DNA of 64,000 nucleotides, taken from positions 1 through 64,000 of the forward strand of contig CAVTCF010000002.1 in NCBI GenBank assembly GCA_963733265.1, given 5' to 3'. The notes under the pieces are model-generated. The model had not been told where the DNA came from, ran no database searches, and saw nothing but the letters and a program-made list of their open reading frames with translations. Position 1 is the stretch's first letter; every line of letters begins with the position of its first letter. Position numbers and translations under genes: made by a program. Of the stretch, positions 45,999 to 53,873 are shown piece after piece. Origin of the DNA: PALSA-1006 sp963733265 (lineage in GTDB: Bacteria > Pseudomonadota > Gammaproteobacteria > Burkholderiales > Gallionellaceae).

Positions 45999-46781
45999 CT
46001 AGTTGGACACAAGTAATTCAACAATTCCATTAAATCCTTTGCTTGTTGCTATTTGTAAAGCTGACAAACCGTCACTATTTGTCAATTCCAATTTTGCACC
46101 AGCCCCTACCAGAATTGAGCAAACAGCTAAATGTCCTCGCGTACATGCCTGCATTAAAGGCGTCCATTTATATTTGCTTTGAGAATCTATATCAACTTCT
46201 TTGGATAAAAGCAATTTCACGATATTAGACATGCCTTGGTATGCAGCCCAATGCAGAGGAGTAAAGCCATTGACATCGCGCGCAGTTAAGCGAGCACCAT
46301 GATTTATCAAAAGTTGCGTTAATTTTTCTTTTCCATTGGCGGCTGCAATCATCAACGGAGTCCAACCTCTTTCATCTTTTACCTCAAGATTAATGCCGCT
46401 GGACAGAAACACATGAACGGCTTCGCTGTTGTCATTTTCTACCGCTTTCAAAAATCCCTCCGGCGTAAATGAATAGCCTAATCGTTCAGTTTCAAGACGC
46501 TTCAATTCGGGAACATTATTCCATACATCCAATTTGTTTCTCCTGGCCTCTAGAGAACCAAAATATTTGCTGAGAATTACAATTTCATTTGCAGCTTCAG
46601 GTGGAAAACCTTGGCGTACTGCTCCGCTCTTATCCACCATAAGATCTAGCAAGTAAGCCTCAATAAATTTTGTTTCACATAATTCCAAAATTTTATTGAA
46701 TACACGGGGAAATCTTTCCTCTATGACATGAGGATAAAATTCAATTGTGCCTTCTAGTACTTTCAAAAGTCGTTCGTTCAT
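45999..46781 (-). CDS. ankyrin-repeat protein
   Basis: A 260-residue protein whose C-terminal half has about four ankyrin repeats (DERGWTPLMIAAANGKEKL, DVNGFTPLHWAAYQGM, KYKWTPLMQACTRGHLAV, NSDGLSALQIATSKG). The N-terminal 110 residues are helical and unrecognised. Cytoplasmic by lack of signal; such proteins bind other proteins. Nothing nearby names a partner. Confidence 0.85.
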   Translation of the reverse strand: MNERLLKVLEGTIEFYPHVIEERFPRVFNKILELCETKFIEAYLLDLMVDKSGAVRQGFPPEAANEIVILSKYFGSLEARRNKLDVWNNVPELKRLETERLGYSFTPEGFLKAVENDNSEAVHVFLSSGINLEVKDERGWTPLMIAAANGKEKLTQLLINHGARLTARDVNGFTPLHWAAYQGMSNIVKLLLSKEVDIDSQSKYKWTPLMQACTRGHLAVCSILVGAGAKLELTNSDGLSALQIATSKGFNGIVELLVSN

Positions 46782-46901
46782 TGTTAAGTCTATAAAAGTT
46801 TATGTGATGTATTTGTAACAATGTAATACTTCAACTTGTGATGGAACATGTAAACAAAGATACGATTCCACATTGGTACGGACGCCCTGAAATAAAAGGA
46901 G

Positions 46902-47933
46902 CTAACGCTTGCTTTTTCTGGCTAAAAATACTGTTACTTCTTCTCTATCATGGTAAAGCTGTTTGGCCTCAAGTTGATAACGAATACCTTTTGCATTAAG
47001 CGCAGTACGGATACGCTCAAGTGCATCATGCAATGCGACGACACGTTTTTTCATCGGTAATTTTAGGTTGAAGATGGCTCGTTGCGTGAATCCGCCAACA
47101 AACCATTCCGTCATTAAGTCGGCTACCCGTTGTGGTTGCTCAACCATATCGCAGACAAGCCAGTCCACGGGACGTTGCGGCCTAAAACGGAAGCCGTCTT
47201 GTCGCAGATGTTTGATGGATGGGTGTGCTGCCGCAGCACCTTTGAGCGGCCCGTTATCGACTGCTGTTACTTTAAAACCGCGTTGTGCCAACTGCCATGT
47301 CCAGCCACCGGGCGCCGCCCCCAAGTCTACCGCTGTCATGCCGGGCTTTAGCCATTGTGCTTGTTCCTCTTTATCGAGAAAGACTTCTAAAGCTTCAGCC
47401 AGCTTGAGATAAGAACGGCTCGGCGCATCATGCGCCATACTGACACGATGTATACCATTTAACGACGAAGAGCTGTTGTCGGGATCACTGGTGGCAATCA
47501 GGGCATGAAGATTGTCGCGGAAAAAAATATGTAATCGGGGCAGAGTAGGATCATCAGTCAAGCGTGATGTTATTTGCAGTTCCTCTGCCAGTAATGGGTG
47601 AAAACGTTTGGTGAAACCGGAGAGTGTTTTTCCTTCGTTCGTATCGGGTACCTCCAGAAACAAGGCTCCGAATTGTTCTGGCGTATTTGGAACCGCCGCC
47701 AGCAGGGGTGTAAGGCGATCACGTTCAGGTAATTCAGCCACTTCAGCATGTAGCCGAAGTAATTGGCGGGCGAAAGTAAGTTGTCTGAAATTAAGGCGCG
47801 GCTTGCCTTGCAGGGTAACATATCCGGTGTTTTCGACAGCTTGGACAGGCTTTGCCTGTGTTTCTTCAACGCAGTCGCGTTCAAAGCCCGGGCGGCAGTA
47901 AATCAGCCAGTGTTGTGGAAGTGTCGAATGCAT
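46902..47933 (-). CDS. rlmM: 23S rRNA 2'-O-ribose methyltransferase (C2498)
   Basis: A 343-residue RlmM. N-terminal THUMP-like part (about 5-90) and a Rossmann SAM domain with DLGAAPGGWTWQLAQRG near 208 and VDWLVCDMVEQP near 253. Length and motif order match the E. coli enzyme that methylates C2498 of 23S rRNA. Standard housekeeping gene in this position; no anomaly. Confidence 0.93.
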   Translation of the reverse strand: MHSTLPQHWLIYCRPGFERDCVEETQAKPVQAVENTGYVTLQGKPRLNFRQLTFARQLLRLHAEVAELPERDRLTPLLAAVPNTPEQFGALFLEVPDTNEGKTLSGFTKRFHPLLAEELQITSRLTDDPTLPRLHIFFRDNLHALIATSDPDNSSSSLNGIHRVSMAHDAPSRSYLKLAEALEVFLDKEEQAQWLKPGMTAVDLGAAPGGWTWQLAQRGFKVTAVDNGPLKGAAAAHPSIKHLRQDGFRFRPQRPVDWLVCDMVEQPQRVADLMTEWFVGGFTQRAIFNLKLPMKKRVVALHDALERIRTALNAKGIRYQLEAKQLYHDREEVTVFLARKSKR

Positions 47934-47989
47934 GGCGCAACATGCTAGACGTTGGCGTGCTATTTAGCAATGCAAGTTTAATATGCACC

Positions 47990-49285
47990 TTATTCTGATC
48001 CATGTTTGGTTTCTACCAGAATGCCGAGTTCTTTCAAGAATGGAGTCGGCAAGATACCGCCGGCACAGACAATGATTGCATCGTTCGGTATTTCAACAAC
48101 TTGACCGTTGTAATCAATCTTGACTTTATCTGGGGTAATTTGTTTTACGGTCGATTTCAGCATGACCTTTAATTTCCCTTGTTTTTCCAACTCGTTTAAT
48201 TGTTCACGATTCTTTGCTTTGCCGCGCCCGAAAGCATCACTGCGGTAGGAGATCGAAACCGTTGTGCCGGGCTCTCTGGCGATCGTGTTGGCGGCTTCAA
48301 GTGCACTATCGCCCCCTCCTACGACTAGAACATGCATATTGCGGTATTGCTCCGGGTCGATCAAACGGTATACGACTTTTGGCAAGTCTTCCCCCGGCGC
48401 TCCCAATTTGCGTGGCGTCCCCCGGCGCCCTAGTGCCAGCAAGACTGCTCGTGTTTCATAAGTGTTTTTCGTGGTTTTCACGATGAAGCCCTTGTCGGTC
48501 TTGGTGATGGCATCCAAGCGCTCATGGAAATTGATTTTCATACCGGTCTTTTTGATGATGCCATGCCAGAATTCCAGTAGTTCTTCTTTGCTGACTACAG
48601 ACATTTTGATTTCACCGACGATTGGAAGCTTGATCGGTGCCGTCATGACAATCTTGTTACGGGGATACTGAAATATTGCACCCCCAAGCGCTTCTTCCTG
48701 TTCGACAACCGCGTAGCGCATTTTGTTTTCAATCGCGCCCAGACAGGCCCCGAGTCCCGCGGGACCCGAGCCAACGATCACTACGTCATAAGCATTATTG
48801 CTACCCTTGAGTTTGCTGATAGATTCCATCGCTTGGGCTCCTTGTGTGGCAGCCTTGCGAATAAGTCCCATCCCTCCCAATTCGCCAGCAATGAATATGC
48901 CCGGAATATTTGTTTCGAAGTTCGGGTTGACCTTGGGAATATCCATGCCGCGCTTTGATGTGCCAAAAACAAGCGTGATGGCACCATGAGGACAAGAGGT
49001 CATGCAAGCACCATGGCCGATGCATACAGTCGGGTCGATAAATACAGCCTTGCCCTTAATCATGCCGATCGCATCTTCAGGGCAGACAGGAATGCAGCTA
49101 CCGGCCCCCATGCATTTATTCGGGTCGATTAGCGGGTGCAGAGTTGCCGGCTCGGTCAGTCCGGCCTCAATGTTTTCCTTGAGCTGCGTTAAAGCGACGG
49201 TTTCATTTTTCCTTTTGTTATACATATAAAAAAAGAATACGAAAGCCAGTGGGATGCCGTAGATTTCAAGACCGTAAGTTTCCAT
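47990..49285 (-). CDS. Fe-S/FAD oxidoreductase, membrane-anchored
   Basis: A 431-residue protein. One membrane segment (about 8-22), a ferredoxin-like part with two motifs (Cys58, Cys64, Cys68; Cys88, Cys94, Cys98) and a thioredoxin-reductase-like FAD/NAD(P) domain (VVIVGSGPAGLGACL near 169, VLVVGGGDSALEAAN near 310). In both Fe-S motifs the second cysteine of the usual C-x2-C-x2-C-x3-CP is replaced (Ala61, His91), so cluster type is uncertain. It is divergent from the His-rich membrane gene at 49512 and may move electrons between quinone or cytochrome b and NAD(P), an inference. Confidence 0.8.
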   Translation of the reverse strand: METYGLEIYGIPLAFVFFFYMYNKRKNETVALTQLKENIEAGLTEPATLHPLIDPNKCMGAGSCIPVCPEDAIGMIKGKAVFIDPTVCIGHGACMTSCPHGAITLVFGTSKRGMDIPKVNPNFETNIPGIFIAGELGGMGLIRKAATQGAQAMESISKLKGSNNAYDVVIVGSGPAGLGACLGAIENKMRYAVVEQEEALGGAIFQYPRNKIVMTAPIKLPIVGEIKMSVVSKEELLEFWHGIIKKTGMKINFHERLDAITKTDKGFIVKTTKNTYETRAVLLALGRRGTPRKLGAPGEDLPKVVYRLIDPEQYRNMHVLVVGGGDSALEAANTIAREPGTTVSISYRSDAFGRGKAKNREQLNELEKQGKLKVMLKSTVKQITPDKVKIDYNGQVVEIPNDAIIVCAGGILPTPFLKELGILVETKHGSE

Positions 49286-49511
49286 GTCGAATAAACCAGT
49301 GTATTGTTAAAATGACGCTCTACAAGAATTTTATTTAATTCTCATACCGCAGTGAGAACCGGATTTACAATTATTAAAAGAAATTAAAACTGTAGTTGAA
49401 AATATTGAATATGAATTTGTAACCTCTATTTAAGGCATTTTATGCTTGCTATGCTAGGCTGGCAATATGGCAGCAATATAAAATTGAATTAATTATACAT
49501 TTGGTGAAAAT

Positions 49512-50420
49512 ATGAGTTTATTAACCCAAACAGGTGTCACGCTTGATCGACGCAAGCCTGTAACGGGGCCTGCCCCAAAAGATCGCGTGTGGGTGGTCTT
49601 CTTGCTAGCCATTGTTGCGATATTGATCATAGGGTATTTCATTGTTTCATCAAGGAAATATTATGATCCGGGAGACCGTGTTGGCTATAACCTCGGATTG
49701 CTGGGGGGGGTGATGTTGCTAACCCTGTTGCTTTATCCTTTGCGCAAACGCATTTATTCGTTTCGTACGCTAGGGCTATTACCCGGGTGGTTTAAATGGC
49801 ACATGGTGCTGGGAATTCTGGCTCCCGTGTTAATTCTATTTCATGCTACTTTTCATATCGAATCGGTAAATGCAGGCGTGGCGCTGGTTTGTATGTTGCT
49901 GGTTTCCGGTAGCGGTACATTTGGACGATTTTTCTACACAAAAATTCACCATGGTCTTTATGGGCGCCAAGCCACAGTAAATGAGATGAGGGCGCAACTC
50001 GATAATTCAGGCGATGTCAAATCAACTTTCAATTTTGCTCCCGAGATCGAGAGAAAATTGGAAGAGTTTCGCGTACGGGCCGAGTTAAATGCAGAAGCGG
50101 GCGAGTTGGGGCTGTTTAAATTTATCCTGATTGGAATTGAAACGGAGAGATTATCCAGAACGATTGGTAAAGAGTTGCATACCATTATGCGTACACAAAT
50201 GCGTGAAAAAAACCTTTCGGGGTATGAAATTGAAAATATAGAAAAAAAGTTTGCCGACTATGCAAGTTTGATTTCCTCATATTTGGGGGCGATGCGTGAT
50301 GCGTCCCAATTTTATACTTATGAGCGCCTATTTTCGTACTGGCATATTTTTCATATTCCGTTAGTGTATATGATGGTATTTAGCGGTTTTTATCATGTTT
50401 ATGCTGTACACGCATACTGA
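49512..50420 (+). CDS. His-rich multi-pass membrane protein, cytochrome-b-like
   Basis: A 302-residue protein with about five membrane segments: near 26-46, 58-76, 97-115, 121-140 and 270-295. Paired histidines face the membrane (FKWHMVLG, LFHATFHIE, IHHGLYG, SYWHIFHIP, FYHVYAVH), the pattern of haem-b-binding ferric-reductase or cytochrome b561 proteins. A soluble helical loop of about 120 residues lies before the last segment. Its place between the Fe-S/FAD gene and the cytochrome cluster suggests an inner-membrane electron entry point; unproven. Confidence 0.7.
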   Translation: MSLLTQTGVTLDRRKPVTGPAPKDRVWVVFLLAIVAILIIGYFIVSSRKYYDPGDRVGYNLGLLGGVMLLTLLLYPLRKRIYSFRTLGLLPGWFKWHMVLGILAPVLILFHATFHIESVNAGVALVCMLLVSGSGTFGRFFYTKIHHGLYGRQATVNEMRAQLDNSGDVKSTFNFAPEIERKLEEFRVRAELNAEAGELGLFKFILIGIETERLSRTIGKELHTIMRTQMREKNLSGYEIENIEKKFADYASLISSYLGAMRDASQFYTYERLFSYWHIFHIPLVYMMVFSGFYHVYAVHAY

Positions 50421-50471
50421 TTTAGTTGATTAGTATCCATATTGAATGCTAATAAATACTTAATTCCAGCC

Positions 50472-53021
50472 ATGAGGCTCCGCGCAAAAATTTATTTTTT
50501 GCTTGTGACAATATTTTTTGTCCTAGGGGGGCTTGAATTCGCTATCGCCTTTCAAAATTTTGAGAAAATAAAATTAGATAAACAGTCCCTGTTTCAATGG
50601 GCTGCGAGGTGGATCGAGAGTGAGCAGCATCGCAATATTTCACAGGCTCGCCAAGTATATTTTCTGATACAAAACAAAATTTCATCTGGCTTAAATGACG
50701 AAGTCTGTCGTAAAGGTATAGTAAGCGAACTCGGGCTTGAAAATGAATTCGGGCAATTCGCAGTTGCCAACCCGGATGGTAAAGTTATTTGTAATTCCAT
50801 ACCATGGTTGAAGATAGACAATATAGCAAGTCAGGGCTATTTCAAAGAAGCAACAAGACTGTTTGATTCGGGTTATATCGAAGCAGCCGACAATATGAAT
50901 CCCAACCTTTATGCCGCAGTTATGGCTCGAGCATTGCGGGATAAAAATGGCAAGGTGCTCAAAGTGATCCTTGTGGCGATGGACTTCTCGTGGGTTAAGG
51001 ACGAAGTTGAGATTGCAAACCTGCCAGCGAGCGGGCATTTATTGATAGTTGATGCTAAAGGTACGCTCATTGCGGGTTCTCGGAATATAGCCAAATGGGT
51101 GGATAAAAACCTTGCCGACATGCCTTTCTATAAACAGACGGTGGCGGGTAGCGGCCGGGTTGTCGAAGGGGCAGGATTTTCCGGGGAGGACAGCATGATA
51201 TCCATTCACCAATTTGCTACGGACTCCGGAAACTTTTCGGTGATCATCGATGCCCCCAAGGAGGCACTCATGGCTTTAGCTTACCGCAACCTTGAAATTA
51301 CTTCATTGATTACTTTGTCCGTATTTATTCTGTTAATCTTCTTCACTCGCTACTGGACTAACAGATTTTTCCTGCGCAGGCTGAATAACATAGAAAGTGT
51401 AACCCAAAGACTTGCTGACAATGACTTAACAGCGAGAATCAATTCAAATGAAAGCGATGAACTTGGTCAATTGGCTCATTCCTTTGATGCAATGGCAGAA
51501 GTGCTTGAAAAGAGTATCAACACAAGAAATCAATTGGAGGAATCGGTACGTGAAAACGATCATCTCCGGCATCCGCGTGAACAACAAGAAATCGTACAGA
51601 CCTCTCTGGATGGCTTTTTGGTTGCGAATGTTGAAAATGGTCAAATACTTGAAGTCAACGATATATATTGCCGCTTAACTGGTTTTTCGAGAGATGAAAT
51701 TTTAAGCAAGAACATTCATGATCTTGGTGCACAGGAATCGGTTGCAGAAACAAAAGCCAGACTCAAAAGTAATCAAGAAATAGGTTATTACCGTTTTGAA
51801 ACACGTCATCACCACAAACAGGGGAAGATGATCGATTTTGAGGTAAGCGTCACCTATTCGGAATTCAATAAGGACAAAATTTTTGTATTTCTTCGGGATA
51901 TTACGGAGCGCAAACAGATCGAAATTGTTCTTGAAAGATCCCGTGCCCGATTAGTTACATTCATTCGACAGGCCCCTGTTAGCATTGCGATGTTCGACCG
52001 GGATATGAACTACCTGGCGGTAAGCGGACATTGGATTGCAAAATTCGGGCTGGGTTATGTCGACTTGATTGGTCTCAATCATTATGCGATATTTCCGGTG
52101 ACAATGACACAATGGGAAACAGCCCACCAGCAGGCTTTGTCCGGTGCTACTTTTGAAAAGAAAGAAGACTTATGTATCGTCGACGGCAGTAAACTTTGGC
52201 TACGCTGGACCGCGCTTCCCTGGTTTGATAGTGATGAAATAATTGGCGGAACTATCTTTTTCGTTGAGGATATTACCAATACCAAAAAGCTGGAAACTGA
52301 AATTAAAGAGCGCCGGATGGAAATGGAACAGTTGCAACAAATGCATGTTGCCGCGCAAACTGCTTCTGCTTTTGCTCATGAAATGAATCAGCCGTTACTT
52401 GCTATTGCTTCATTTAGTCGGGCGGCGCTCAGGATGATGAAGATCGAGAATCCGGACTACGCTGAAATCGCAGAGGCGATTGAGGGATGTGAACAGCAAG
52501 CCTTGAGGGCAGGGCAGTCGATACGAGATATTATTAATTTTCTTAACAGCAAAAAATTGCCGACAGAGGTTTTTGACCTTAATCAGGAAATTATCAATGT
52601 CATCAGTACGATAAAGTTTGAAAATAATTTGGTGTTTAATACTATTCTTGATTTGGAAACTGGTCTTCCACAGATCAGAGCTAATCGAATTCACGTACAA
52701 AAAGTATTGCTGAATTTGTTGAACAATGGTATCGAAGCGATGCAGGCGGTCAGTGTACCTTTGCCTTCACTTGAACTACTCATTGTTACTGTGAATAGAG
52801 GAGGTTTTGCGCAGATGACAATACAGGACAATGGACCAGGCATAAAAAAAGAAAATATAAATCGGCTGTTTGAGCCATTTTTCACCACCAAGAGCGATGG
52901 CATTGGAATGGGACTTGCCATTAGTCGCTCACTAATAGAAGAGAATGGCGGCCAATTATGGTTTGATCATCAAGAAGGACGTGGAGCCACTTTCCATCTT
53001 ACTTTGCCTGTTGCGATATGA
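50472..53021 (+). CDS. PAS-domain sensor histidine kinase
   Basis: An 849-residue kinase. Order: membrane segment (about 8-28), periplasmic dCache-like sensor, second segment near 280-300, HAMP, two PAS domains, HisKA with His636 (FAHEMNQPL), and HATPase (NLLNNGIEAM, DNGPGIKKENI, GIGMGLAISRS). A FixL/DctB-like kinase. Its end overlaps the next gene by 4 bases. The start at 50472 is preferred to a TTG 30 bases upstream. Placed directly before the response regulator and the cytochrome genes. Confidence 0.88.
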   Translation: MRLRAKIYFLLVTIFFVLGGLEFAIAFQNFEKIKLDKQSLFQWAARWIESEQHRNISQARQVYFLIQNKISSGLNDEVCRKGIVSELGLENEFGQFAVANPDGKVICNSIPWLKIDNIASQGYFKEATRLFDSGYIEAADNMNPNLYAAVMARALRDKNGKVLKVILVAMDFSWVKDEVEIANLPASGHLLIVDAKGTLIAGSRNIAKWVDKNLADMPFYKQTVAGSGRVVEGAGFSGEDSMISIHQFATDSGNFSVIIDAPKEALMALAYRNLEITSLITLSVFILLIFFTRYWTNRFFLRRLNNIESVTQRLADNDLTARINSNESDELGQLAHSFDAMAEVLEKSINTRNQLEESVRENDHLRHPREQQEIVQTSLDGFLVANVENGQILEVNDIYCRLTGFSRDEILSKNIHDLGAQESVAETKARLKSNQEIGYYRFETRHHHKQGKMIDFEVSVTYSEFNKDKIFVFLRDITERKQIEIVLERSRARLVTFIRQAPVSIAMFDRDMNYLAVSGHWIAKFGLGYVDLIGLNHYAIFPVTMTQWETAHQQALSGATFEKKEDLCIVDGSKLWLRWTALPWFDSDEIIGGTIFFVEDITNTKKLETEIKERRMEMEQLQQMHVAAQTASAFAHEMNQPLLAIASFSRAALRMMKIENPDYAEIAEAIEGCEQQALRAGQSIRDIINFLNSKKLPTEVFDLNQEIINVISTIKFENNLVFNTILDLETGLPQIRANRIHVQKVLLNLLNNGIEAMQAVSVPLPSLELLIVTVNRGGFAQMTIQDNGPGIKKENINRLFEPFFTTKSDGIGMGLAISRSLIEENGGQLWFDHQEGRGATFHLTLPVAI

Positions 53022-53617
53022 TTAAGATAAACAATGTATTCGTGGTCGACGACGATGAAGCAGTTAGAAAATCACTGCGCATGTTGCTAAAGACCGAGGG
53101 ATATACCGTGACCACCTTTCCCAGTGCAGAGGAATTTCTGACTATTTGTAATCATGACATGGTCGGATGCATTATTCTGGATGTAAACATGCCCGATATG
53201 GATGGCCCCGCGTTGCAGGAAGAACTCAATCGTCGCGGATTACTTCTGCCAATTGTTTTTCTGACTGGTCAGGGTTCTATACCGCTCACGGTTCGGGCAC
53301 TCAAGGCTGGTGCGATGGATTTTTTAACCAAACCGGTTGATGGTACAGCGTTGCTGGTGAGTGTAAAACAAGCACTGGACAAGTGTTCTGAGCTGCATAT
53401 GCAGGCGGCAGATTCGCAATCAAAAGCCATCCGTTTGGCGACACTTACAGACCGGGAAAGAGAGATATTGTTGTTGATTGTTGCAGGTCACTCCAACAAA
53501 GAAATAGCCGAGCGTCTGGGTATAAGCTTTCGGACGGTGGAGAATCATCGCGCTCACATCATGGAAAAAACCGGTGCCTCAAATTTGTTGGAACTATTAA
53601 ACCTGGCAAGCGCATAA
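53018..53617 (+). CDS. FixJ-type response regulator
   Basis: A 199-residue regulator with receiver domain (Asp11, Asp12, phosphoacceptor Asp55 in ILDVNMPD, Thr83, Lys105) and LuxR-type helix-turn-helix near 137-195 (LTDREREILLLIVAGHSNKE). Coupled to the kinase by a 4-base overlap. It is the nearest regulator to the multihaem cytochrome genes 256 bases downstream, which have a palindrome in front; control of those genes is a reasonable inference. Confidence 0.92.
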   Translation: MIKINNVFVVDDDEAVRKSLRMLLKTEGYTVTTFPSAEEFLTICNHDMVGCIILDVNMPDMDGPALQEELNRRGLLLPIVFLTGQGSIPLTVRALKAGAMDFLTKPVDGTALLVSVKQALDKCSELHMQAADSQSKAIRLATLTDREREILLLIVAGHSNKEIAERLGISFRTVENHRAHIMEKTGASNLLELLNLASA

Positions 53618-53671
53618 TTTATTTCCGTATATCTTTCGCGTCTCTATGTAATTCAAATAATTTCCATCATT

Positions 53672-53689
53672 CTGAGTATTAATACTCAG
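53672..53689. promoter_or_regulatory. 18-bp perfect palindrome before cytochrome genes
   Basis: CTGAGTATTAATACTCAG is a perfect palindrome about 185 bases before the 27-haem cytochrome start and 55 bases after the regulator stop. LuxR-type dimers commonly bind such sites. The gap 53618-53873 holds no gene; a second shorter AT palindrome (AATAATATTATT) lies near 53780. Confidence 0.6.
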
Positions 53690-53873
53690 GTGGAGATAGG
53701 GATTTGACCGGATTTACGCTCAAGGATTGACTGGATACTATTTAACTGTAAGCTAGTTGGGGATTTTCCAAAACTTGAAAATAATAATATTATTGGCAAT
53801 TTGGTAGGTTTGCTTTTTTAAACATATCAATGCATCTATACTTATATCCGTGAATGAATATTTAGATTAATTA

